Below are positions 49,335 through 58,162 of a stretch of 64,000 nucleotides of DNA, one piece after another. This DNA comes from Nocardioides ganghwensis (GTDB lineage: Bacteria; Actinomycetota; Actinomycetes; Propionibacteriales; Nocardioidaceae): assembly GCF_014779655.1 (NCBI RefSeq), contig NZ_JACXYX010000003.1, positions 62,001-126,000 on the forward strand, written 5' to 3'. A model generated the notes under the pieces. It ran no database searches and was not told the origin of the DNA. It worked only from the letters and a program-made list of their open reading frames with translations. Positions within the stretch are counted from its first letter, which is position 1. Each line of letters starts with the position of its first letter. Made by a program: the position numbers and the translations under genes.

Positions 49335-50621
49335 GTGGTGCAGACACCGAAGACCCGGCGGGTACGACTCGCCACGAGCGCGATGCTGGCGCTCACCCTC
49401 GCGACGACGGCGGCCGCGTGCGGCGGCGGTGACGACGAGGGCACGACCGCGGACGGCAAGATCAAGCTCACCGTCGCGACCTTCAACGAGTTCGGCTACG
49501 AGGAGCTCATCGAGGAGTACAACGCGATGCAGGACGACGTCGTCGTCGAGCAGAAGAAGGCCGGCACGGCCAACGAGCACCAGGACAACCTCTACACCAA
49601 GCTCGCCGCCGGCTCGGGCCTCTCCGACATCGAGGCGATCGAGGTCGACTGGTGGTCGGCGCTCATGGAGCAGTCCGACGCCTTCGTCGACCTCTCCGAC
49701 CCCGAGGTCGAGGGTCGCTGGCTGGACTGGAAGACCGAGGCCGCGACGACGCCGGACGGCGCCCTGATCGGCTACGGCACCGACATCGGGCCCGAGGGCA
49801 TCTGCTACCGCGCCGACCTGTTCGAGAAGGCCGGGCTGCCCACCGACCGCGAGGAGGTCGCCGAGCTCTTCGGGGACTGGGACTCCTACTTCGAGGCCGG
49901 CCGCGAGTTCGTCGAGAAGGTCCCCGGCACCGCCTGGTACGACTCCTCCGGCGGCACCGCGCAGGCGATGATCAACCAGGTCGAGTACTCCTTCGAGGAC
50001 GAGGACAACACCGTCATCGCCGCCGACAACCCGGAGGTGAAGGAGGTCTTCGAGACCATCACCGCCAACGCCGCGGACGGCCTGTCCACCGGCCTCACGC
50101 AGTGGAGCGAGGACTGGACCGCGTCCTTCCAGGACGACGGCTTCGCCACGATGGCCTGCCCGGGCTGGATGCTCGGCGTCATCGAGGGCAACGCCGCCGG
50201 CGTCGAGGGCTGGGACATCGCCAACGTCTTCCCGGGCGGCGGCGGCAACTGGGGCGGCTCCTACCTCACGGTGCCCGCGCAGGGCGACCACACCGAGGAG
50301 GCCAAGGAGCTGGCCAAGTGGCTGACCGCTCCCGAGCAGCAGATCAAGGCGTTCGAGGCCAAGGGCACCTTCCCGAGCCAGGTCGAGGCGCTGGACGACC
50401 CGGCCCTCACGGGCTCGACCAACGCGTTCTTCAACGACGCTCCGACCGGCGAGATCCTCGCCGACCGCGCCGAGGCAGTGCCCTTCATCGCCCACAAGGG
50501 GCCGAAGTTCGCCGACATCAACACGGCGTTCCAGCAGGCCATCCAGCGCGTCGACGAGGGTCAGGAGTCGGCCGACGAGGCCTGGGACTCCTTCCTCGCC
50601 GACATCGAGCGGCTGGGCTGA
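49335..50621 (+). CDS. cebE: Cellobiose/oligosaccharide ABC transporter substrate-binding lipoprotein
   Basis: A 428-residue extracellular solute-binding protein of family 1. The signal sequence ends near Cys29 (TAAACGGGDDEG), a poor but recognisable lipobox. The mature domain shows LTVATFNEFGYEELIEEYNAMQ and AIEVDWWSALMEQ. The next two genes encode the permeases and BglC and CebR follow, so cellobiose/cello-oligosaccharide binding is well supported by context. GTG 49335 or GTG 49338 could be used; AGGAG lies upstream. Confidence 0.88.
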   Translation: MVQTPKTRRVRLATSAMLALTLATTAAACGGGDDEGTTADGKIKLTVATFNEFGYEELIEEYNAMQDDVVVEQKKAGTANEHQDNLYTKLAAGSGLSDIEAIEVDWWSALMEQSDAFVDLSDPEVEGRWLDWKTEAATTPDGALIGYGTDIGPEGICYRADLFEKAGLPTDREEVAELFGDWDSYFEAGREFVEKVPGTAWYDSSGGTAQAMINQVEYSFEDEDNTVIAADNPEVKEVFETITANAADGLSTGLTQWSEDWTASFQDDGFATMACPGWMLGVIEGNAAGVEGWDIANVFPGGGGNWGGSYLTVPAQGDHTEEAKELAKWLTAPEQQIKAFEAKGTFPSQVEALDDPALTGSTNAFFNDAPTGEILADRAEAVPFIAHKGPKFADINTAFQQAIQRVDEGQESADEAWDSFLADIERLG

Positions 50622-50630
50622 CACTCGGCG

Positions 50631-51668
50631 ATGAAGGCAGGATCCACTGCCGTCGAGCCAGTCGGGGACACCGGCGCCTCCTCGGTGTCCCCGACCGGGT
50701 CGCGGTCCCCCCGGAAGCGGCGCGACGTCGGACCTCGTCCGGCGTGGCGGCAGCGCCTGACGCTGCTCGACGCGAAGGTCACGCCCTACGTCTTCGTGTC
50801 ACCGTTCTTCGTGCTGTTCCTGGTCGTCGGGATGTTCCCGCTCGGCTACACGGCGTGGGTCTCGATCCACGACTGGGGGCTGCTGTCGGGGCAGGGCGAG
50901 TTCAACGGCCTCGACAACTACCGCCGGGTCCTCGAGGACCGCTACTTCTGGAACGCGCTGCGCAACACGTTCAGCATCTTCGTGCTGTCCTCGGTGCCGC
51001 AGGTGCTCATCGCCCTCGCGCTCGCAGGACTGCTCGACACCCAGCTGCGGGCGCGGACGCTGTGGCGGATGAGCGTGCTGCTCCCCTTCGTCGTCGCGCC
51101 GGCCGCCGTCGCGCTGATCTTCGGCAACGTCTTCGGTGACCGCTACGGACTCGCCAACGAGCTCATCCAGTGGATCGGGCTCGACCCGATCCGCTGGCAC
51201 GTCGACACCCTCGCCAGCCACGTCGCGATCGCGTCGATGGTCAACTGGCGCTGGACGGGCTACAACGCGCTGATCCTGCTCGCCGCCATGCAGGCGGTGC
51301 CCCGCGACGTCTACGAGTCCGCGGCGCTCGACGGTGCCGGACGCGTACGCCAGTTCGTCTCGATCACGGTGCCGATGATCCGCCCGACGGTGATCTTCGT
51401 GATCATCACCTCGACCATCGGCGGGCTCCAGATCTTCGCCGAGCCGCGGCTCTTCGACACCCAGGGCCTCGGCGGCGCGGACCGGCAGTACCAGACGCTG
51501 ACGATGTACCTCTGGGAGCTCGGCTGGCGGGTGCGCGACCTCGGCATGGCCTCGGCCGTGGCCTGGCTGCTCTTCCTCATCATCGTCGTCTTCGCCCTCC
51601 TCAACCTGTTCCTCAGTCGCCGTGCCGGCTCGCTGAAGGGGCTCAACCGGAAGGGAGGGCGTCGATGA
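50631..51668 (+). CDS. cebF: Cellobiose ABC transporter permease 1
   Basis: A 345-residue MalF-type permease. Six or so membrane spans; the EAA loop is YESAALDGAGRVRQFVSITVPMIRP, which docks onto the shared ATPase (MsiK type). The first 45 residues are a hydrophilic cytosolic extension. No ATPase gene lies in the window, as in Streptomyces where MsiK is encoded elsewhere. Stop overlaps cebG start. Confidence 0.9.
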   Translation: MKAGSTAVEPVGDTGASSVSPTGSRSPRKRRDVGPRPAWRQRLTLLDAKVTPYVFVSPFFVLFLVVGMFPLGYTAWVSIHDWGLLSGQGEFNGLDNYRRVLEDRYFWNALRNTFSIFVLSSVPQVLIALALAGLLDTQLRARTLWRMSVLLPFVVAPAAVALIFGNVFGDRYGLANELIQWIGLDPIRWHVDTLASHVAIASMVNWRWTGYNALILLAAMQAVPRDVYESAALDGAGRVRQFVSITVPMIRPTVIFVIITSTIGGLQIFAEPRLFDTQGLGGADRQYQTLTMYLWELGWRVRDLGMASAVAWLLFLIIVVFALLNLFLSRRAGSLKGLNRKGGRR

Positions 51669-52483
51669 ACCGTCGTCCCGGCTTCCTCGTCTACGGCCTG
51701 CTGACCGCGTTCGTCCTCGGCTCGTGCGCGCCGCTCTACTGGTCCTTCCTCGTCGGCTCGCACAGCCGCGAGGTTCTGACCAAGCGGGTGCCGCCGCTCC
51801 TCCCGGGCGGCCACTTCTGGGACAACGCGCAGCGGGCGATCGACGCCGTGCCGTTCTGGAAGGCTATGGCCAACAGCCTCATCGTGTCCGGCACGGTCGC
51901 CACGTCGGTGGTGTTCTTCTCGACGCTGGCCGGCTTCGCGTTCGCCAAGCTCGCCTTCCGCGGCCGTACGCCGCTGATGGTGTTCGTCGTCGCGACCCTG
52001 GCGGTGCCCACCCAGCTCGGCGTGATCCCGCTCTTCATCGTGATGGCCAAGCTCGGCTGGGTCGGGTCGGTGTGGGCGCTGATCGTGCCCAGCCTGGTGA
52101 CCGCGTTCGGCGTCTTCTTCATGCGTCAGTACCTCGTCGACGCGGTCCCCGACGAGCTCGTCGACGCCGCGCGGGTCGATGGGTGCTCGCTGTTCCGAAC
52201 GTTCTGGACCGTCGCCCTCCCGGCGGCGCGCCCGGCCGCCGGGATCCTGTGGCTGTTCACCTTCATGGCCACCTGGACCGACTTCTTCTGGCCGTTGATC
52301 GTGCTGCCGGCCAGCAACCCGACGGTCCAGATCGCACTCCAGCAGCTCCAGAGCGGCTACTACGTCGACTACAGCCTCGTGCTGGCCGGCGCGACGCTCT
52401 CGACGATCCCGCTGCTGGTCCTCTTCGTCCTCACCGGTCGCCAGATGGTCGCCGGCATCATGCAAGGAGCAGTCAAGGGATGA
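51665..52483 (+). CDS. cebG: Cellobiose ABC transporter permease 2
   Basis: A 272-residue MalG-type permease. EAA loop VDAARVDGCSLFRTFWTVALPAARP, and FTFMATWTDFFWPLIVL, are typical. ATG 51665 overlaps the cebF stop by 4 nt and its own stop overlaps bglC by 4 nt. Confidence 0.9.
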   Translation: MNRRPGFLVYGLLTAFVLGSCAPLYWSFLVGSHSREVLTKRVPPLLPGGHFWDNAQRAIDAVPFWKAMANSLIVSGTVATSVVFFSTLAGFAFAKLAFRGRTPLMVFVVATLAVPTQLGVIPLFIVMAKLGWVGSVWALIVPSLVTAFGVFFMRQYLVDAVPDELVDAARVDGCSLFRTFWTVALPAARPAAGILWLFTFMATWTDFFWPLIVLPASNPTVQIALQQLQSGYYVDYSLVLAGATLSTIPLLVLFVLTGRQMVAGIMQGAVKG

Positions 52484-53952
52484 CCGTGCAGAGCACGACC
52501 CACACCAGCACGAACGGCAGCGACGAGGTGCGTTTCCCGCCCGGCTTCGGGTGGGGCATGGCGACCGCGTCCTACCAGATCGAGGGCGCGGTGGCCGAGG
52601 ACGGACGTACGCCGTCGATCTGGGACACCTTCTCCCGGGTCCCGGGCGCGGTGATGAACGGCGACACCGGCGACGTGGCCTGCGAGCACTACCACCGCAT
52701 GCCCGACGACGTGGCCCTGCTCGCAGACCTCGGCGCCACGACCTACCGCTTCTCGGTGGCATGGCCGCGCGTACGCCCGGACGCCGGGCCGGTCAACGCG
52801 GCCGGCCTCGGGTTCTACGACCGGCTCGTCGACGAGCTGCTCGCGCGCGACATCGCGCCGTGGCTGACCCTCTACCACTGGGACCTGCCGCAGGTGCTCG
52901 AGGACGCGGGCGGCTGGACCAACCGCGACACCGTCGAGAAGTTCGTCGAGTACGCGATCTCGGTGCACGAGGCGCTCGGCGACCGGGTGCCGACCTGGAC
53001 CACCCTCAACGAGCCGTGGTGCTCGGCCTTCCTCGGCTACTCCGCCGGCCACCACGCGCCGGGCCGGCAGGAAGGGGCCGCCGGGCTGGTAGCGGGGCAC
53101 CACCTGATGCTCGCCCACGGCCTGGCCGTCCGGGAGCTGCGCAGCCGCGGCGCCGACCGGCTCGGGATCAGCCTCAACCTCACCGTGCCCGACCCGAGCG
53201 ACCCGGCCGACCCGGTGGACGTGGACGCCGCGCGGCGCATCGACGGCCTGCACAACCGGTTCTTCCTCGACCCGATCTTCCGCGGGGCGTACCCCGCCGA
53301 CGTGCTCGAGGACACCGCCGACCTCACCTGGCAGGGGAGCCCCTGGCACGACGTGGTGCGCGACGACGACCTCGCCACGATCGCCACCCCGATCGACGTG
53401 CTCGGCGTGAACTACTACCACGGCAACGAGGTCTCGGGTCACCCGCGCACCGACGTCGTGGGCATCGGCGCCGACCACCCGGACCGCGTGTCGCTCTCGC
53501 CCTTCGTCGGCTCCGAGCACGTCACGTTCCCCAGCCGGGGGCTGCCCGTGACCGACATGGGCTGGGAGATCCAGCCGGACGGGCTCTACCGCCTGCTGCG
53601 GCGCCTCCACGACGACTACCCCCACCTGCCGATCCACCTCACCGAGACCGGTGCGGCCTTCGACGACCGGGTCGGCGCGGACGGCCGCGTCCACGACCCC
53701 GACCGGATCGCGTTCCTCGACTCCTACCTGCGCGCGGTCCACCGCGCGATCGAGGAGGGTGTCGACGTCCGGGGCTTCTTCCAGTGGTCGTTCTGCGACA
53801 ACTTCGAGTGGGCCTTCGGCTACGCGAAGCGCTTCGGGCTCGTGCACGTCGACTACGCGACCCAGCGGCGTACGCCCAAGTCGAGCGCCCACTGGTACGC
53901 CGAGGTGGCCCGCACCGGCGTCCTGCCTGCGACCGAGCCGCCCGGCCGCTAG
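52480..53952 (+). CDS. bglC: GH1 beta-glucosidase of the cellobiose operon
   Basis: A 490-residue GH1 enzyme. GMATASYQIEGAVAEDGRTPS is at the N-terminus, the acid/base is Glu178 in TLNEPW, the nucleophile Glu389 in LTETG, and FQWSFCDNFEWAFGY closes the aglycone site. It should split imported cellobiose to glucose in the cytoplasm. The N-terminus (about 15 Ser/Thr-rich residues) is not conserved. Translationally coupled to cebG. Similar in layout to the GH1 gene at 397 but clearly divergent. Confidence 0.95.
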   Translation: MTVQSTTHTSTNGSDEVRFPPGFGWGMATASYQIEGAVAEDGRTPSIWDTFSRVPGAVMNGDTGDVACEHYHRMPDDVALLADLGATTYRFSVAWPRVRPDAGPVNAAGLGFYDRLVDELLARDIAPWLTLYHWDLPQVLEDAGGWTNRDTVEKFVEYAISVHEALGDRVPTWTTLNEPWCSAFLGYSAGHHAPGRQEGAAGLVAGHHLMLAHGLAVRELRSRGADRLGISLNLTVPDPSDPADPVDVDAARRIDGLHNRFFLDPIFRGAYPADVLEDTADLTWQGSPWHDVVRDDDLATIATPIDVLGVNYYHGNEVSGHPRTDVVGIGADHPDRVSLSPFVGSEHVTFPSRGLPVTDMGWEIQPDGLYRLLRRLHDDYPHLPIHLTETGAAFDDRVGADGRVHDPDRIAFLDSYLRAVHRAIEEGVDVRGFFQWSFCDNFEWAFGYAKRFGLVHVDYATQRRTPKSSAHWYAEVARTGVLPATEPPGR

Positions 53953-53953
53953 C

Positions 53954-55006
53954 GTGGCGCGTGTGACCACGCCGCGGACCTCACCGAAACCAGGAGGCTC
54001 GGGCTCGCCGACCCTCGACGAGGTGGCGCGCGTCGCGGGCGTCTCGCGCGCGACCGCCTCCCGGGCGATCAACGGCGGCGACCGCGTCAGCGCCCGCGCC
54101 CAGTCGGCGGTCGACACCGCGGTGCGCACCCTCGGCTACGTGCCCAACCCGGCCGCGCGCAGCCTCGTCACCCGGCGCACGGACTCCATCGCCGTGGTCG
54201 TGCCCGAGCCCGACGACCGCGTCTTCAGCGACCCGTTCTTCGCCGGCACGCTGCGCGGCGTCAACCGGGTGCTCGCCGAGCGCGACATCCAGCTGGTGCT
54301 GCTGCTGGCGAGGCCGGGCGCGTCGACCGCCCGCACGCTGCGCTACCTCACCAACCGCCACGTCGACGGCGCCCTCGTCACCTCCCACCACCGCGACGAC
54401 CGGCTCGCCGAGCACCTCGCCGACATCGGCCTGCCCTGCGTCTTCGGCGGCCGGCCCTGGACCGGCGGCGACCGGGTGGCCTACGTCGACGTCGACAACG
54501 TCGCGGGCGAGCGCGAGGCGACCGAGGTGCTCATCGCCCGCGGCTGCACGCGCATCGGCACCATCGCCGGTCCCGCCGACATGACCGCCGCCGAGGACCG
54601 GCTCACCGGCTGGCGCGAGGCGATGTCGTCGGCGGGCCTGCCGGCCGACGCCGTCGAGCACGGCGACTTCACCGAGGCCAGCGGCGAGACCGCGGCCCGC
54701 GCCCTCATGGAGCGCCACCCCGACCTCGACGGGCTGGTCGTGGCCTCCGACCTGATGGCCTCCGGCGCGCTGCGCGTGCTGGCCGAGCTCGGCCGCCGCG
54801 TGCCCGACGACATCGCGGTCGTGGGCTTCGACGACCTGGGGGTGGCCGAGCGCACGTCGCCGCCGCTCACCACCGTCCGGCAGCCGGTCACCGAGATGGC
54901 CGAGCGCGCGACCCGCCTGCTCCTCGAGCGCGTCGACGACCCCGACTCGAGCCACCCGATGCGGCTGATCATCCCGCCGACCCTCGTGCGGCGCGAGAGC
55001 GCCTGA
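53954..55006 (+). CDS. cebR: LacI family repressor CebR
   Basis: A 350-residue LacI-type regulator. TLDEVARVAGVSRATASRAINGGDRVSARAQSAVDTAVRTLGYVPNPAARSLVTRRTDSIAVVVPEPDDRVFSDPFFAG contains the DNA-binding helix, hinge and start of the sugar-binding domain and reads like actinobacterial CebR. Its two operators (49152, 49252) lie upstream of cebE, so cellobiose relieves repression of the operon that contains cebR itself. GTG 53963 is an alternative start. It follows bglC by one base. Confidence 0.92.
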   Translation: MARVTTPRTSPKPGGSGSPTLDEVARVAGVSRATASRAINGGDRVSARAQSAVDTAVRTLGYVPNPAARSLVTRRTDSIAVVVPEPDDRVFSDPFFAGTLRGVNRVLAERDIQLVLLLARPGASTARTLRYLTNRHVDGALVTSHHRDDRLAEHLADIGLPCVFGGRPWTGGDRVAYVDVDNVAGEREATEVLIARGCTRIGTIAGPADMTAAEDRLTGWREAMSSAGLPADAVEHGDFTEASGETAARALMERHPDLDGLVVASDLMASGALRVLAELGRRVPDDIAVVGFDDLGVAERTSPPLTTVRQPVTEMAERATRLLLERVDDPDSSHPMRLIIPPTLVRRESA

Positions 55007-55031
55007 CCGCCCCCGGTCGGACTCGGCGCGA

Positions 55032-56150
55032 TCAGGCCGCGGCCGAGACCCGCTCCGCGATCGCCGCCGCCGTGGCCTTCGCCGACGGCCCGACCCCGGC
55101 GAGCGTGGCCGACGCGGGACCGGTCCAGTCGCCGTAACCGACCAGGTGCACGCGCGGCTCGTCGAGCGCGGCCGTCCCGGACGGCCCGCCGACGCGTACG
55201 TGGCCGTCGTGGGCGTGCAGTCCGAGGGGCCGCAGGTGGCGCAGCGCGGGGCGGAACCCGGTGCACCAGATGACGGCGTCGCAGTCCTGCCGGCGGCCGT
55301 CGGCCCAGACGACACCGTCGCGGTCGAGCCGCGCGAACATCGGCAGGGCCCGCAGCACGCCGCGCTCGCGCGCGTCCTTGACGCTCGCGACCATCACGAT
55401 GTCGCCGAGCCCGGCGACTCCCGCGTGCTCGCGACCCTGCTCGAGCGCGGAGATGCGTGCCCGGGCGGTCGCGAAGAGGACCCGGCCGTCCACGTCGTCG
55501 GGCAGGAACCGCGGCCGGCGCGCGGTGACCCAGGTGGTCTCCGCGACCGTCGAGACCTCGGCCAGGACCTGGGCGGCGGAGTTGCCCCCGCCCACGACCA
55601 CGACGTGCTGCCCGGCGAAGTCCTCCGGGACCCGGTAGTCGGCGGCGTGCAGCTGCCGGCCGACGTACTCGCGCATCCCGGCGTACGCCGGCCAGAACGG
55701 CCGCTCCCACGTGCCCGTGGCCGACACCACGGCCCGTGCCGCCCACGTGCGGTCGCCGGCCGTGACGAGCAGGCGGCCCAGGGGGTCGTCGTCGGCCCTG
55801 CTCACCGACTCGACTCGCTGCAGGCGCTGGACCTGCAGGCCGTAGCGCTGCTCGTAGCGCGTCAGGTAGTCGACGACGTGGTCGCGGGGCGGGTAGCCGC
55901 GGGTCGCGTCGTCCCACGGCGGCATCATCCATCCGGGGAGGGAGGAGTAGCCGGCCGGCGAGAACAGCCGGAGCCCCTCCCAGGTGCGGGGCCACGCGCC
56001 GCCGGGGCGGTCCGACGCGTCGAGGATGACGACGTCGCGACCCGGCACCAGCCCGGAGCGCTGGAGGTAGAAGCCGGTGGCCAGACCGGCCTGACCGCCG
56101 CCGACCACGACGACGTCCACCAGGTCCGGCCCCATGTCGACACCGTACAT
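55032..56150 (-). CDS. arsO: ArsO-like flavin-dependent monooxygenase
   Basis: A 372-residue FAD/NADPH enzyme. VDVVVVGGGQAGLATGFYL (FAD), GGAWPRTWEGLRLFSPAGYSSLPGWMMP, VVSATGTWERPFWPAYAGM and the NADPH loop VVVVGGGNSAAQVLAE fit the family of flavoprotein monooxygenases placed in ars operons and named ArsO. Its role in arsenic handling is not established. It is divergent from arsR with 22 bp between. An in-frame ATG at 56135 is possible. Confidence 0.8.
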   Translation of the reverse strand: MYGVDMGPDLVDVVVVGGGQAGLATGFYLQRSGLVPGRDVVILDASDRPGGAWPRTWEGLRLFSPAGYSSLPGWMMPPWDDATRGYPPRDHVVDYLTRYEQRYGLQVQRLQRVESVSRADDDPLGRLLVTAGDRTWAARAVVSATGTWERPFWPAYAGMREYVGRQLHAADYRVPEDFAGQHVVVVGGGNSAAQVLAEVSTVAETTWVTARRPRFLPDDVDGRVLFATARARISALEQGREHAGVAGLGDIVMVASVKDARERGVLRALPMFARLDRDGVVWADGRRQDCDAVIWCTGFRPALRHLRPLGLHAHDGHVRVGGPSGTAALDEPRVHLVGYGDWTGPASATLAGVGPSAKATAAAIAERVSAAA

Positions 56151-56154
56151 CGAC

Positions 56155-56170
56155 GTCTGTCAACATAGAC
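56155..56170. promoter_or_regulatory. ArsR operator in the arsO/arsR divergent gap
   Basis: GTCTGTCA/ACATAGAC, an imperfect 16-bp palindrome, fills the gap. TCGACA (56137-56142) and CAACAT (56161-56166), 18 bp apart, can serve as the arsR promoter and would give a leaderless message starting at ATG 56173. Confidence 0.55.
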
Positions 56171-56172
56171 GC

Positions 56173-56562
56173 ATGTCGAAATCCTCTGCCGGCTGCGAGC
56201 CGTCCGTCGTCGACGGGCTGGAGTGCTGCGTCCCGCTGGCCTGCGAGCCGATCACCGCCGAGCAGGCGGCCGGGGTCGCGCCGATGCTCAAGGCCGTCGC
56301 CGACCCCGCCCGGCTGCGGCTGCTGTCCCTCGTCCTCTCCCACGAGGGTGGCGAGGCGTGCGTGTGCGACCTGCTGCCCTACTTCGACCTCTCCCAGCCC
56401 ACCATCAGCCACCACCTCAAGGTGCTCCACGACGCCGGCCTCCTCCACCGGGAGAAGCGCGGCACGTGGGTCTACTACATCGCGCGGCCCGAGGCGATGC
56501 AGGCCCTGGGCAGCCTGTTCACCGCCGCTCCGGCCGCTGCTCTCGCGGGGGCGGGCGCATGA
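56173..56562 (+). CDS. arsR: ArsR family arsenic-responsive repressor
   Basis: A 129-residue winged-helix repressor. The metal site is in GEACVCDLLPYFDLSQPTISHHLKVLHDAGLL, where CVC stands in helix alpha-3 as in E. coli ArsR; further cysteines lie in the N-terminus (LECCVPLACEP), which could add ligands. As(III) binding would release it from the operator. Its stop overlaps the acr3 start by 4 nt. Confidence 0.93.
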   Translation: MSKSSAGCEPSVVDGLECCVPLACEPITAEQAAGVAPMLKAVADPARLRLLSLVLSHEGGEACVCDLLPYFDLSQPTISHHLKVLHDAGLLHREKRGTWVYYIARPEAMQALGSLFTAAPAAALAGAGA

Positions 56563-57683
56563 GCGACACCGTCGACGAGACCGCCTCGGGCGCCGCGACC
56601 GACCCGGTCCTGCAGCGCCTCTCGACCCTCGACCGCTTCCTGCCGATCTGGATCGGGGTCGCGATGGCGGTCGGGCTGCTGCTCGGCCGGCTGGTCGACG
56701 GCCTCGACGACGCGCTCGCCGCGGTCGAGGTCGGCTCGGTGTCCCTGCCGATCGCCATCGGCCTGCTGATCATGATGTACCCCGTCCTGGCCAGGGTCCG
56801 CTACGACGAGCTCGGCCACGTCACGAGCGACACCCGCATGCTGGGGGCCTCGATCCTGCTCAACTGGGTGCTCGGGCCCGCGCTGATGTTCGCCCTGGCC
56901 TGGCTGCTCCTGCCCGACCTCCCGGAGTACCGCACCGGCCTGATCATCGTCGGGCTGGCCCGCTGCATCGCGATGGTGCTCATCTGGAACGACCTCGCCT
57001 GTGGCGACCGCGAGGCGGCCGCCATCCTCGTCGCGATCAACGCCGTCTTCCAGATCCTGGCGTTCGCGTTCCTCGGCTACTTCTACCTCCAGGTCCTGCC
57101 CGGCTGGCTGGGGCTCGAGCAGACCGCCCTCGACGTCTCCGTGTGGGGCATCGCCAAGTCCGTGCTGGTCTTCCTCGGCATCCCGCTGCTCGCCGGCTTC
57201 CTCACCCGTACGCTCGGCGAGCGCGCCCGGGGGCGCGACTGGTACGAGTCGACGTTCCTCCCGCGCATCGGGCCGGCCGCCCTCTACGGACTGCTGTTCA
57301 CCATCGTGCTGCTGTTCGCCCTCCAGGGCGACACCATCACCAGCCAGCCGCTCGACGTGGCCCGCATCGCCGTCCCGCTCCTCGCCTACTTCGTCCTGAT
57401 GTGGGGCGGGGCGATGCTGCTGACCAGGGCCCTCGGGTTCGACTACCCGCGCGCCACGGCCGTCTCCTTCACCGCCGCGGGCAACAACTTCGAGCTCGCC
57501 ATCGCAGTGGCCATCGGCGTCTTCGGCGTCACGTCCGGCCAGGCACTCGCCGGCGTCGTCGGACCCCTCATCGAGGTCCCCGCGCTGGTGGGCCTCGTCT
57601 ACGTCAGCCTCTGGGCCCGCCGCTTCTTCCGCGACGCCCCGAGCACCGATCCCGCCGTCCCCGACACAGGAGCCACCCGATGA
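56559..57683 (+). CDS. acr3: ACR3-type arsenite efflux permease
   Basis: A 374-residue ten-span membrane protein. GLARCIAMVLIWNDLACGDREAAAILVAINAVFQ, with the key cysteine in ARC, and FTAAGNNFELAIAVAIGVFG are diagnostic of Acr3/ArsB-2 arsenite exporters. It extrudes As(OH)3 using the proton gradient. Coupled to arsR and arsC by 4-nt overlaps. Confidence 0.95.
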   Translation: MSDTVDETASGAATDPVLQRLSTLDRFLPIWIGVAMAVGLLLGRLVDGLDDALAAVEVGSVSLPIAIGLLIMMYPVLARVRYDELGHVTSDTRMLGASILLNWVLGPALMFALAWLLLPDLPEYRTGLIIVGLARCIAMVLIWNDLACGDREAAAILVAINAVFQILAFAFLGYFYLQVLPGWLGLEQTALDVSVWGIAKSVLVFLGIPLLAGFLTRTLGERARGRDWYESTFLPRIGPAALYGLLFTIVLLFALQGDTITSQPLDVARIAVPLLAYFVLMWGGAMLLTRALGFDYPRATAVSFTAAGNNFELAIAVAIGVFGVTSGQALAGVVGPLIEVPALVGLVYVSLWARRFFRDAPSTDPAVPDTGATR

Positions 57684-58141
57684 CCAGCACCAATCCCGCC
57701 GCCGACGCCGCCGCCCCGCAGGTCGTCTTCGCGTGCGTCCGCAACGGCGGCCGCTCCGTGATCAGCCGGGTGCTCACCGAGCACTACGCGGGCGGTCGGG
57801 TCGTCGCCCACTCGGCCGGCACCCAGCCCGGTGACCACATCCACCCCGAGGTCGCCGCCGTGCTGGAGAAGCTCGGCCTCGACACCTCCCGGGAGCGCCC
57901 CACGCTGCTGACCCGCGAGACGGTCGCCGCCAGCACCATGGCCATCACCCTCGGCTGCGGCGAGGAGTGCCCCTACGTCCCCGGGGTGCGCTACGTCGAC
58001 TGGCCGGTCGCCGACCCGGGCGGGCAGGACGAGGCCACCGTGCGCGCGATCATCGCCGACCTCGACGGTCGCGTCCGCGACCTGCTCGTCGAGCTGGTGC
58101 CCGACATCGAGCTGCCCCCGTCGGTGCAGGCCGAGGGCTGA
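57680..58141 (+). CDS. arsC: Arsenate reductase (LMW phosphatase type)
   Basis: A 153-residue protein. The P-loop CVRNGGRS gives catalytic Cys19 and Arg25; DWPVADP contains the acid Asp112; Cys93 and Cys97 in GCGEECP are candidate resolving cysteines. This is the thioredoxin/mycothiol-coupled arsenate-reductase branch, which turns arsenate to arsenite for export by Acr3. An N-terminal extension of about 13 residues is low complexity. Confidence 0.92.
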   Translation: MTSTNPAADAAAPQVVFACVRNGGRSVISRVLTEHYAGGRVVAHSAGTQPGDHIHPEVAAVLEKLGLDTSRERPTLLTRETVAASTMAITLGCGEECPYVPGVRYVDWPVADPGGQDEATVRAIIADLDGRVRDLLVELVPDIELPPSVQAEG

Positions 58142-58162
58142 GCCCCCGGCCCGGCAGCAGGG